DNA from: Heliocidaris erythrogramma
Taxonomy: Eukaryota > Echinodermata > Echinoidea > Camarodonta > Echinometridae
Direction of reading: 5' to 3'
NCBI GenBank assembly: GCA_025617745.1
Contig: CM046870.1
Span: forward strand, 5,111,618 to 5,175,617
Length of the DNA: 64,000 nt
The position numbers and the translations under genes were made by a program. The first letter of the stretch is position 1. Each line of letters opens with the position of its first letter. A model generated the notes under the pieces. That model worked only from the letters and a program-made list of their open reading frames with translations. It made no database searches and was not told the DNA's origin. Positions 49,841 to 60,598 of this stretch are shown piece by piece.

Positions 49841-50535
49841 GACCGCGTTTACACAGAGTGAACTCGAGTTCAAATTCAACAGCGAATTCAATTGCGACCT
49901 TGGATTAGCATAAATTATTTTTTCGGTGGGCTGTTTACACAAGCGTTGGACGAACTCGAATTCAGAAGGAAAGTGAATTCGACTTGATTACGCCCTCGCT
50001 TGGTGGGAATATCGTGATAATCAACTTCCGGGTTAAATTTGCGAAAACCCCGCGAGTGAGTTCAAAATGGCGGTAGCGAGTATTGTAAGCGCAGCCATTT
50101 TGATCTGGTTTTGTATGATTTTACGTCGGAATTACAAAATTATGAACTAATATTTGCAGATATGATGAGCGTGTGGTGGATTGAATCAAGCCAGTTCGGT
50201 GAATGTGTCGTCGTTCGTTGTGGTTCACTTGTTGAATGACGCTTGTTTTACTGACGCGACGCTTAGCGTTGCTTAGCAATACCGGAAGTGACGTATGACG
50301 GGGTCACTGGCTGGATATTTGCTAGTCGACTTTCAATTACGTGTCCGTTCACACTGCAAATAGCGAATTTAAATTTGATAATAGTCGAGTTTGAATTCGA
50401 TAAAAGTTGCTCTGGGTCGTCATTCGAATTCGAGTTTTGAACTCGAGTTCTAATTGCGACTACCCTGTTTACACACAAATGAACTCGAGTTCAAATTCGA
50501 CTAAAGTCGAGTTCAGTCTCTGTGTAAACGGGGTC
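49841..50535. mobile_element. 695-bp element with GACC-CGTTTACACAGAG ends
   Basis: GACCGCGTTTACACAGAG faces CTCTGTGTAAACGGGGTC. AACTCGAGTTCAAATTC recurs near both ends and within. No transposase frame, so it is a non-autonomous DNA element. Confidence 0.8.
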
Positions 50536-50659
50536 TAAGGCAATCTCAGAATCAGAATCTTCAACAAGTTGTTATCAATTCTGAAATGATGTAAACAAAT
50601 TTTATTCCTACATCAAGACATTGATTTAACAGAATTTCCAGATGTACTGTACATGTAAA

Positions 50660-51480
50660 TGGTACAGGTGTTGCAGTACAATGGGCAAGTCCCCAGATTG
50701 TGAACCACAAGGTAGGGTGTTCGAATCCCAGCCGCAGCGCTAACATCCTTTCATTTTGCCAAGACATTAATCTACATTTGCCACCCTCAACCCAGGTGAG
50801 GTACATGTATACATGGGTACACCCTGTAAGACGTTAATCTACAGTTGCCACTCTCCACCCAGGTGTTAAATGGGTACCCGGTAGGATGCGAAAGTTATTG
50901 TTGTTTGCAATGAGAGCATCACTGTATTGCTCATTGCTGGAATACTCCCCAGGGAGCGGAGAATGTGCATACATTGTGTGCGGGCATGCCAGAATCGGAT
51001 GACCGGGGTAATAATATATCTGTAAAGCGCTTAGAGACATCATCGATGTATTAGGCGCTATATAAAAACGGAATATTATTATTATTACCTGGTAGGATTA
51101 TTCCTAAAAATGCACTGTGCGCTGGTAACATTTGCCAGAGCTAAAGCCAGAATAACGATTTACAAAGCTCTTTGGAAACACATAGCGATGTTATATCAAA
51201 ATGTTTGATGTTCTGAAAGGTTTGAAAGATTTCTTATCTAATATTACCTGACTGCTTAAAGAAAGCATTGTATACTTGTAAGTAAGCAACCAGGTGACAG
51301 ACGGCTTTAAGTTCTCTCAGAGGGACTTGCTAATGAGGATCAATGTCATACAGAAAGAGCACTAGCACATCCACTTGGTTTTGAACCCGGGTCCTCCCAG
51401 TTACGAGACCATTGCTCTACCACTAAGCACATCCCGCCTCCTGTGATACATGGATGCGCTATATATAAGAACGGAATGTA
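50660..51480 (+). repeat. Cluster of tRNA-derived SINE copies and pieces
   Basis: 50660-51088 is a near-complete unit: a tRNA-like head with B box GTTCGAATCCC (50719-50729), a body (GACATTAATCTACATTTGCC, GGGTACCCGGTAGGA, GTAAAGCGCTTAGAGACAT), and a tail GGCGCTATATAAAA then ATTATTATTA. A decayed body copy follows at about 51088-51200. A third piece at 51270-51480 includes a minus-strand tRNA-like head (51372-51433). Confidence 0.72.
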
Positions 51481-52294
51481 CGTGTCTGTAACCCACACAC
51501 TTTAGGATGAAACAAGAATATTTCCCTGCACTCCATTGCACTTAAATAAAAAGGCAATAAAGCATAAGGTATTGTGTGTGAGTCATCCTTTCATTGTACA
51601 GCTGCAGAAGCCAGCAACATTGACAAATTGATTTCTGTTCCCTTACAACCCTATGACACAGTTATGAGTATTTTCATGTATGCACTCTATGTTCTTATTC
51701 CAACAAATGAATGCAAGTAGACCAATTTTGGAATGCATTCAAATGCATTCTTGAACATGCACCTCTTTGTCAAATGCAGAGTACATGTATTAACAAACTA
51801 GTACATTCACCTGTTCAAAGTTATTTTATTTCAATATTTCTAGTCAGAATGCATACATACTGTAGCATACACGTGTTGCTAGGAGCTACATGTAGGCGTC
51901 CACGCCGAAGTATTTGTACGACCTAATTATAAACGCCTCATGTATGCAATCAACATTATGACTATTGAAATGTATACTGCCAACAGGTGAATAATGTAAT
52001 ATTTAGTTTATTTGTCATAGGGGACATGATATAATTGAATATACATGTATGTTTGTTTACATATTACAAAAAATGTCCTACATATATATGTAGTATACTG
52101 TCAGAATCAGCCTAGCCTATAATGGTACAAGTATTTCAAAGTACAAATTTACAAATATTTTATGTCAGTTAAAGTTTATCAAACAATCCCCATGAGTGAC
52201 ATGAAATATTGGAGAACAAACAGGATAGGTTGGGTTGCATTGTGAAAGAAACTAGTAGAAAATTATTGGGAAAAGTTTATTATGTAGTACACAA

Positions 52295-52690
52295 GAATAA
52301 TTGTGTATTGTGAAGTTTTGGAATCATGACAAACTGCCTAAATGCTAGAAAAATCACATACAATGAAACTTAAATCCATCGCACATATACAGGTATGTGG
52401 TATTAAAATTTGGTCCATGGTTTGAAACTGTTATTAGTCATATCTGGAATATGAGCATTTCAATACCAATTATATTTATGAGACATTAATCTACATTTGC
52501 CACTCACCACCCAGGTGTAGTAAATGGGTACCCGGTAGGAATTTATTCCTTGAATGCTGTGAGCACCGAATTCGGTAGCCTAGCTTTAGCCGGGGTAATA
52601 ATACTTTGGCGCTTAGAAACATTTGTCTTAAAGCGCCATATAAATGTTATGTATTATTATTATTAAAAAAGAATGAGAAAGCTCATGAAA
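52295..52690 (+). repeat. Dispersed repeat, copy 3, split by a SINE
   Basis: The left part (TAATTGTGTATTGTGAAGTT onward) matches copy 1 up to about 52470. After the SINE at 52481-52666 the match resumes with AAGAATGAGAAAGCTCA. Confidence 0.65.
52481..52666 (+). mobile_element. SINE, 5'-truncated
   Basis: Body and tail of the same SINE as 50660-51088 (GACATTAATCTACATTTGCC, GGGTACCCGGTAGGA, GGCGCTTAGAAACAT, AAGCGCCATATAAATG, then ATTATTATTATT). The tRNA head is missing. Confidence 0.75.
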
Positions 52691-55492
52691 CTTCTAATAA
52701 CATTTAAATAAGAAAATGTCATTTGCAATCAATTGGAGGACTTGTCATCCATTTTGGAGGAAAAATGCAATTCTTAATAAGACATACATGTATATTACAG
52801 CCAAGGGAATTAATGAGTCTGCCTCTTTCAACGTACCTCATTCATTTTTTGGCCTTTATACTACATCTAAAATGTATTCCTACAGGGCATATTTTCAGCA
52901 AATGTAAAAAGAAGTGTTTTGAAAGAATGTCTTTCAACAATGAATCACAAAATAAGGAAGAAATTCTTCATCAGTGAATACATGGGCAGCTATTGTTTAT
53001 TATATAGGAAGCACCAACCCACATGCTCTGGAGGCATTTTGCATGTAATTATTTCCACGGAAGGATGGATTACAACAAATCAAAACTATGTCAGATCATA
53101 CCGAGGAATGCAAGGCAATAAATAACTAAATGAGAAACTCTAATAGCTTGAATTCCAAAATAAATGCAGTGGATTTTCCGATTTAAGTACAAAGAAATAT
53201 AATTTCCAATTCTTATTAAGAGGTTTTGATTTTCTAAATTCTCAATTTTCAGGACCCCAAAATCTGTACAATAAAGAGAGATATTTTTTGCAAGCACATG
53301 GACAAGCATGCATTTTCTATTTTATTTAGGGAATGCTATGCAGTTGGGGTTTTATGCAGTTTTTTCAGTCTAACCTTCAAACAGACTAGAGAGGCAATAG
53401 TTTTAACCTCAATGAGTGCACTCTAGCTTCAGTCTTACGAAACTGCATGTTGTACATGTACTCCTTGATATGTGTTAATACTTTTCATATTGTCTTTCTC
53501 AGCAACTGGTATTTATAAAATAGTCTCATCACTACGAAAGTCTAGCATTAATTCTTACAAACCAGCAAATAGAGTTATAACTGGAAATCTCACTGTAGAT
53601 GCAGATTTCATTCTTTTATTAACATAAATGCATTTTTAAAACAGGCATTCCAAAACAATACAAAATTATTGTTGTGAGAAATGCAAACCAGTAAAGACAC
53701 AATTCACTTGGATTTACATTTTCAAGCATCGGGAGGCTATTCAACAGTTTCTACTACGTATTAAAAGTACAAGAAAGAATAGATGACAAATTGCATGATG
53801 CGCACAATGTTTGTATTTCAATTCCCAAAATATTGGTAGAGGACTCAATACGCACAACACTAGTGAAAGTGATTACTCATAGCAAACACATGGCAGACTC
53901 TGATTTCACTCCATGTAAATATTTATTATAGCAAACTGACAGAATGAGTTTACATTTAAAGGGTCCTCTTGCGGCAAAGCAAGTATATCTCATCATTTCT
54001 ATTGTGAATCTAGATATCTGTCAGTCATTTTGCCTGAAAATCATTTCTAAAGATATGAACTTAAAAGTGAAAATAATCAATACCACCCCCCCCCCACCCC
54101 AAAAGCCTGCGCCCCACATGATGTCGGATGAACATGTTGAGCTCACATCAGCTCTGAAGTGTATAATATCCAATGGACTTTGTGTGATGGAGAACAGACT
54201 TAATTCACTTTCCATCATGAACATAATTACCATACGCCTGACTGGAATAAAAAACAAGAAGTAAGGGGACAGCCTTATGATAATATTGGAGCCAAATGGT
54301 GATGTTTATAGACAATACTAGTGACTCCTATCATGCTACAAACTAGAAATATTCAAACATGAGTTCCACCGTTCCACTTAATAATAGCTCCATAGTCCAA
54401 CATTATAAAGTAAAAATTAAAGAAACTGGTGAAGAGTGATGACTTCAACCAGCCTAGAACCTATAGCAATACATATAGGCAGGACTCCACATTAACTGAA
54501 AATTTTTGTTTTCCATTTGGGCAACCAAATTTGACTGACTTTATTTAATCAATGTTTCTTGTCTTGTCAGCTCAGCGACATCTACATGTAACTCTAGATA
54601 TCAGACAGAGTTATGAATGTCTCGTGGTTGGTTTCTGCATCCAATGTTTACAATGTCATTTGTTGGCTTTTGCATAACTAGTTCACTACACTTCTCAGTT
54701 TGTTGGTACAGGTGTATATTAAAATAGGCAACACATACACTGTACAGTTGTAAAAGCAGTTTAAAGCATACCAAAGTGTAATAAAATCCCTCCTAATGGC
54801 CTCTGTAATGCAGACAGTGCTACCGAGGGTTGATTATCGCTAGACATACATGTAGCTATGGAAACCAACTGGTTTTCGGTTACTTGCCATGGTAGCTTCT
54901 TTATACATGTACATGTAGTTAACCCGAGTCTATACCCTCAACAAACTAGCAAGTTACATGTACCTCCCCCTACAATTAACTTACACTACCCGCACCTAGA
55001 ATGAAACAATGAACTTTTAAAAGCCAGTGCACTTCTCTGAGTCTAGAATAGGCCAGCATTATTACTGAAAAAATATTCACATCAGCAGGGAGTAAATTAA
55101 CTCTGGTAAAAGGAAGAAAAAAGAAAGAAAGAACGAAGAACAAAAATGATGCATGTGAGAAAATGAACTCAACACGCAGACAAATTACGAAGAAAAAAAC
55201 CTAAAATAGCTAGTGCATAGTTAACACTTGCCCTCTTATCAATGAAGATTTTGATAGAATTTACTTCTCAAATGATCCATTCTCTCTGTGAGCTGCGTAT
55301 TAGGTAATAGAGTTTCTTAGTATGCATTTCTTCTTAGCTGAAACCGAGTGTCACTAGAACACTGATATGAGCGATGTATGACAATATAGACCCATTGACC
55401 TGTCACAAACCATACAATATAAAACATTGTACAGGTGACAGATCTAAGCTTGTAGTGAATACATGTACATGTACATGAACATGTAGTTCTTC

Positions 55493-55600
55493 ACCTCCTC
55501 CTCCTCCTCCTCCTTCTCATCCTCCTCCTTCTTCTTGCCTCCTCCTCCTCCTTCTTCCGTTTCTTCTTCTACTTCTCCTTTATCTACATGTACTTCTCCT

Positions 55601-55632
<32 letters not shown>

Positions 55633-55640
55633 TATTCTTT
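55493..55640. repeat. Pyrimidine array (CTC)n then (TTTC)n
   Basis: CCTCCTCCTCCTCC and CTTCTTC units followed by (TTTC)8. Low complexity only. Confidence 0.92.
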
Positions 55641-55843
55641 ATTTTGTAGTTACATGTGTATATGTATGAGCGTGAAACTACAGCTAAATCACTTGCTGGA
55701 CCTTATGGAAAAACAATTATGGGACATGTACAATGTACATACATTTAATGATCCAAAATGTAAACAATTTAAAAGGGAATTCACACATGTCAAAGATCCA
55801 CAGTATATATGAAAAATGTTTCTGAAGTGAAAGCTTTGTCACA

Positions 55844-56059
55844 TACTGTAAACGTGGAATATTTCACGGTGTGGAAATTTTTGCACATTTCGCGCAGCAT
55901 GAAATGTGCGCGAACATAAAAACAAGCGAATATTTTTTGTTTATGTATTCTTTTGCGCATGAGCCTATAGCGCGTCGGCGAAATTAAAAACAAGCGAAAT
56001 TCACTTTACTCAGCCGAGCGCGAAAAATTAATCCCGCAAAAATTTCCACTTTTACAGTA
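55844..56059. mobile_element. MITE with TACTGTAAA-GTGGAAAT ends
   Basis: TACTGTAAACGTGGAATATT faces AATTTCCACTTTTACAGTA. The interior has CGCGCAG/GCGCGAA words. No coding capacity. Confidence 0.83.
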
Positions 56060-56570
56060 GTAGGCCCAAGCACCTACATTGTGTATGATCAGAAAATGGC
56101 TGTTCGAATGTAAACTGTTATGATTTATGTTGCTTTTAACCTGTCACCAAAGACAATTTTCACTGATTCACAGAATTAAAATTCAAATTTTCATTACAAC
56201 TTTCTTGAACATCTTTTCAGTGCTAAAAAAAAAAAGAAGAGAGAATTTAAAGCAATTATTGTTTAACCAGTGGTAATATGCCCTCTCTTTACTTTCTCAG
56301 TTACCTATGAAAACTTATAAAATAATATACAAATTTGATGATATATATGTACATGTACACATTCCACCGAGGAGTATCACCAAATAACCTTCCAGCTCAT
56401 ACCAAATAAAATTAATGGCAACACCCCCTAAACCAGAACAATCCATTTCATAAAGGCCCTCCTGTTGGTTCAGAAATACAGCTGTAAATTTAATTTTCTA
56501 CTGCTGGCATTGGCACTGTTGGGTGGAAGGTCAAAGGTCAATCCTTACAGCCAAGTCTCATATACATGTA

Positions 56571-58238
56571 CAGTTAACAACAAAATTATTCATACCCCTT
56601 GGAAAATTCTAGTTTTTTGCATTTTTCCTAAAAATGAATGGTTAACTGAATTTAATTTGCACATCACTTGAATACATTTAGTTATCATCTGCAAATGAAT
56701 GCTGTTTCTGGTTTCACCTCATTTGCATAACAATAGAAAAGGTGAATTATCCAAACTGGGTGATGTTCAAAATTATTCATACCCTTGGTGATCTATTGAC
56801 TTTGTCAAGCAGTATGAATCCAGTCCTTGTGCTTAATGCTCGTAACACTTTCTTCACACTGTCACAATGCTTCTGGAGGTCTCTACTGAGATATCAGGCC
56901 AATACCTGGTCTCCAATGGCCCAATCTCCTTGAGGATGTTGTCCACACATGCCATCACCTGGTCTTCAGGGGATTCGATGGATTTAAAGCAAATTTTGTG
57001 TTTGCAGGTGGTGTAGTTTTAGACGTCATGAGGATAGGACTATGATATTGATATTTTCGTTAATATTCCTTACATTTTAATGACAATTCTGTATCTAAGT
57101 TGAAACATTTAGCACTCTTCCTGGAGAGACTTCCCTAGAGGCATTCACTGTTGCACTGTCAAGGGAAGGTATTTCCTGATACTTTTGTTCCATTATTATT
57201 AAGAATGTTTAGGGAGGCCATGGTAGTTGTCTAAAGGTTGGATGGTGCCAATTTTATCAGTTTATTCAGTTACACTGATTGACACATTTTTGATATGGAC
57301 ACCTGCAAGTGGGTACTCTAGTGAAGCTTAAAATACTGATCTTTATGTTCCAGTGCACTGTCAAAGTGGTAGCATTTTGTGCACTGCAGCTGGTAACATG
57401 GAGGGCATATGGTATAAATTTGGTTTACATTCATTTTGATATCAAGGATTGTAGCTTTCATACCAAAGATACAAAGAATATACCATATGAAGATTGATAT
57501 ACAGTAACACTCAATGTGGGATGTGTATGGTACTCGAAGGTTACATACTGTTATTCATGGTGACCTGACGTTAGAGTCATGCAATGACTTTAATATCACC
57601 AACATGGCCTTCCTGAGCACTCTGATTAAGAATGGGGCCAATGAATAAAGGTGAACCCTCCCACAGGAAGTGCAAAAGGGAAGGGCTCTTCAGGAATGGT
57701 GCTTTGCTTCATAAGTAGATACAGAATTTTCATTAAAATGCATGGAATAAATGACCGAAAATTTCAATATCATAGTCCTGTCATCATGAAGTCGATAACT
57801 GCATCACCTGTAGGACACGAAATCTAATGAACTCCCTGAAGGTCAGGTGAAGGCATGTGTGGACACATCCTCAAGGAGATTGAGCCATTGAAGAACAGGT
57901 ACTGGCCTGATATCCCAGCAGAGACCCCTCCGCAAGCCTTGTGACGGTGTATTAAAATAAAGTGAATTACAAGCATTAATAACAAGGATCGGATTCATAC
58001 TGATTGACAAAGTCAATAAATCACCAAGGGTATGAATAATTTTGAACATCGCCCAGTTTGAATAACTCACCTTTTCTATTTTTATGCAAATGAGGTGAAA
58101 CCGGAAACGGCATTCATTTGCAGATAACTAAAATGTATTCAAGTGATGTGCAAGTAACTTCATTTAACCACTCATTTTTAGGAAAAATGCAAAAAACTAG
58201 TATTTTCCAAGGGGTATGAATAATTTTGTTGTTAACTG
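56571..58238. mobile_element. 1.67-kb foldback element, two long inverted arms
   Basis: CAGTTAACAACAAAATTATT at the left is exactly inverted at the right, with TA on both outer sides. Inverted similarity continues for roughly 600-800 bp into each arm (for example TTGAGGATGTTGTCCACACATG at 56933 against CATGTGTGGACACATCCTCA at 57854), with divergence growing toward the centre near 57.4 kb. The ends resemble Tc1-type elements. The inner arms may be a duplicated transposase 3' end, but no intact frame exists. Confidence 0.85.
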
Positions 58239-58550
58239 TACATGAAATATTGTATCCCCAATCCGTAATCTACAAAGCAGTTATCATTACGCAAAATATT
58301 TAATCCTTACAAACACTGAAACAGATCATGTTGCAGTCTTGATACATGCTACATAACTCTATTACATAGCACATAAAGGGCTTTTAATATTATAAGCATA
58401 TAAGTTTGTGTTACCTGAAGTAAAATCTCTCACAATTATTAAATGCACATTCCAATATGTGTGTACCAAAATCAAATCAGATCTAACAGATCAACCAGAT
58501 CAACCAGTTTTGAAAAATTACTGAGTGATTTAACAGCACAAGTTGCAAGG

Positions 58551-58751
58551 TACAGTGGAAACTCACTATAACAAGGAGCTTGGGACCATGAAAATTACCT
58601 TGCTATATCGGGAATCTCCTTACATGTATATCAGGGTAAAAACCCCCAAAAGAACATAAAGACCTGGGACCAGTAAAATTACATGTACATGTACCTTGTT
58701 ATATCAGGAAACTTGTTATATCGGAGCTCTTTAAAGCGAGTTTCCAATGTA
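58551..58751. mobile_element. MITE with TACAGTGGAAACTC ends
   Basis: TACAGTGGAAACTCACTATA faces GCGAGTTTCCAATGTA. The interior repeats TTGTTATATC/ GGGACCA words. It lies 9 bp from the next MITE. Confidence 0.78.
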
Positions 58752-58760
58752 AAAGTTAAA

Positions 58761-59094
58761 ACTGTATAAGACCACATAAGTCAGACAAGAGATGTCTTAT
58801 TGAGAGGAAGGTGGTCTTTATGTGCAGGTTCCTAAACATGTTTCAATGGGGAATGTTGTTCAAGGGAAACAAAATATATGGGGCCTAATCGTCGAATGAG
58901 TCTCCTCTCATTCAGTGTGTATACACATACACTTGCGTGTTATGTCTATTGAGGTGGAATGATGTCACCATAGCATTGCACGCAATAAACCGATACCGTG
59001 CGGAGTGAATGAGGGGTGACATATTTCACGATAACACCAAATATGGGCTTCATGGACAGGTGGTCATTCTGTACAGGTATTTGCTAAACTGTCA
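58761..59094. mobile_element. MITE, ACAGT-AACCTGT family, copy 4, with an insert
   Basis: ACTGTATAAGACCAC and GGTGGTCTTTATGTGCAGGT match copies 1 and 3, and the right end is CAGGTATTTGCTAAACTGT. Between about 58875 and 59045 an unrelated CG-containing sequence (GTCGAATGAGTCTCCTCTCA onward) interrupts it. Confidence 0.68.
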
Positions 59095-59345
59095 GTAAAT
59101 TTGATGATATTTTAATCTGAGAAGGTAAAGTCAACTGTCATGATAAGCATTCTGTGTAACCAGCGATTTATAGACAGAAGTGATTTTAACAGCAAGAAAC
59201 TTCCGTAAATTGCAAAAAAAAATCTGTGCTGCATCAGTTGTGATTCAGTTATTTCGCGGCATGAAACTTTAATAAGCAAACATTTCATGCACATGAACGT
59301 TTTTGGTTTTACAGCTGTGATTGGAAAAGAAGTAGCCATACTTAC

Positions 59346-59377
59346 TTTCCCGCTAACTGAAATGACATCTTCTTCAT
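59346..59377 (-). CDS. cobl: cobl exon 1 coding part: start of translation
   Basis: ATG at 59377 opens MKKMSFQLAG and ends on a split Lys codon at the donor GTAAGTAT (from 59345), leaving phase 2, exactly what exon 2 needs. The context GACATGA is favourable. An in-frame ATG at 59425 would add 16 residues (MLKWAHPGGKGNQPDD); its context is poorer and an upstream in-frame TGA precedes it. The basic N-terminus followed by SKKSFK agrees with a membrane- or SH3-partner-facing tail. The other frame of this exon, although open for longer, has no ATG and the wrong phase. Confidence 0.68.
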
Positions 59378-59564
59378 GTCGTCTGGTTGGTTCCCTTTGC
59401 CCCCTGGATGGGCCCACTTCAGCATATACCTCGGTCAAACTCTGTCTTCCAAATATATGATCTGCTTCCAAAGCAGTCTCTTCTCCACAAGTCAAATCCT
59501 CAAGAATCCAGAGGGTTTCTTCACTAATTACTGCTCTCAAGTAACTTCATGAATGACAAAAAAC
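59378..59564 (-). other. 5' UTR part of cobl exon 1, with a short upstream frame
   Basis: The acceptor TATTTTCCAG (to 59565) begins the exon. An upstream ATG at 59550 opens an 8-codon frame that stops at TAG (59526-59524) and could damp translation. The segment is inferred from splice signals. Confidence 0.45.
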
Positions 59565-60183
59565 CTGGAAAATACCAAAATGAACAAAACATAAAAACAT
59601 CTTAAATTCTATGAAAATTCTGTTTTTATCTGCATGTGATCATTAATATGTAAAGTAAAATGTAATGAGTTCATAATAACTAATCTTTCATCTCAATTCT
59701 CCTGAAAAAGTGAAATATAGTTTTCCCATCTCACTCTGAAACATCAAATAGACCCTATTTGATTACATAAAGTTGCACATTCATTTGAATTGTGTGGTTG
59801 CTTATAAATGCATTCGCATATTACAGCAGTCACCCCGGCAAAATGTAGCTGTTTACAAACACCAGATAAACCGCATCTGATACAGATCTAAATCACCCAA
59901 CCCAACGGTTACTGTCTAGCTACATTGTACACAGGTGCATTACGTGTACACTACCAATCTATCTGTCTATCCCCTAAGTTTCGGCGGCTTTGGTCTCCAC
60001 TGACATGACTGACGTGCGTGGTCATCTCACGTCATTGAAACCAGCGACAGTTTACAACAAATCCGTACAACACCAGTCACCAACTCACATAGAGTACTCT
60101 TTTCTGTCAATTTTTATCATGATCTACATTGCTTTAAATATGCACTATTGAATTTACAATAAATAAACGATTTACTAACTCAC
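59565..60183 (-). other. Putative intron in the 5' UTR
   Basis: Lies between the donor GTGAGTTA (from 60183) and the acceptor at 59565. I see no other feature in it. Confidence 0.45.
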
Positions 60184-60420
60184 CATCAGCAAAATCCGTA
60201 CAGCAACGGGAGGCGGTGCCTTCACAAATTCCGATAAGATACCCGTTTTGACATGCGCTGCACGCATAACCAACTTACTACCGGTATCGGTATTGGTGGT
60301 GTTTGTGATACGTATACGGCGAACGAACGAACGCAAATGAAGTCAACAGCTCCTTGATTCAAAGGTAACGCCCGACACATACCAAACAACATCCAACTGA
60401 AAAATCAATATTATATCGGA
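60184..60420 (-). promoter_or_regulatory. Putative non-coding first exon and promoter of the cobl gene
   Basis: A GTGAGT donor at 60183 follows locally CG-containing sequence (GTTCGCCGTATACG, CGCATGTC). No clear TATA box or in-frame start is seen. The right boundary is a guess. Confidence 0.35.
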
Positions 60421-60477
60421 ATGAGTCATGAAGAAGGGGTATGCCTTATAGTTATAGCTTGGTACACCTTCTCTTGA

Positions 60478-60598
60478 TCTTGTTGTTGTTGTTGAAGTAA
60501 AAGGAATGGCACTTTTGACCACTAGAGTCCTGTTGTTGTTGTTGTTGTTGTTGTTGTTGAAGTAAAAGGAATGGCACTTTTGACCACTAGAGTCCTGT
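60478..60598. repeat. (TTG)n and 64-bp tandem duplication
   Basis: GAAGTAAAAGGAATGGCACT then TTTGACCACTAGAGTCCTGT occurs twice, each preceded by a (TTG)n run. Confidence 0.92.

Larger units (their letters stand above)
35729..59345 (-). other. cobl intron 1 (23.6 kb)
   Basis: Apart from the mobile elements, SINEs and arrays listed separately, I see no gene or extra exon. Stretches with nothing recognisable are about 39.0-40.0, 41.5-43.0, 47.6-49.8, 51.5-52.3 and 52.7-55.5 kb. A plus-strand AATAAA with ATTGAATT near 49200 looks like the tail of an old retrocopy. Long poly(C)/(G) runs occur at 40455, 42094, 46784, 47679, 49392 and 54086. Confidence 0.7.
3966..60420 (-). other. cobl: Cordon-bleu (COBL-family) gene, whole transcription unit
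   Basis: Twelve coding exons on the minus strand join in phase from 59377 down to 9673. Two weaker exons (4630-4672 and 4033-3966) would close the frame. The family call rests on the Cobl ubiquitin-like domain at 29.1-29.3 kb, the preceding ubiquitin-like segment at 33.1-35.5 kb and KKRRPAP/KKRRAPAP motifs at 25.5-26.0 kb, in the same order as vertebrate COBL. COBL proteins bind actin and shape actin-rich protrusions; whether this homologue nucleates actin is not shown, because no WH2 motif is visible. Residue numbers in the exon entries count from the ATG at 59377. The 5' end is inferred from splice sites and the 3' end is uncertain. Confidence 0.85.

Noticed and set aside
51372..51433. Minus-strand tRNA gene candidate
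   Set aside because: A and B boxes are present but the acceptor arms do not pair, and it is embedded in SINE sequence.
59112..59540. Long open frame on the minus strand over cobl exon 1 (contains EETLWILEDLTCGEE)
   Set aside because: It has no ATG, an in-frame TGA lies just upstream, and at the donor it would leave phase 0, whereas exon 2 needs phase 2. The other frame, with ATG at 59377, fits.
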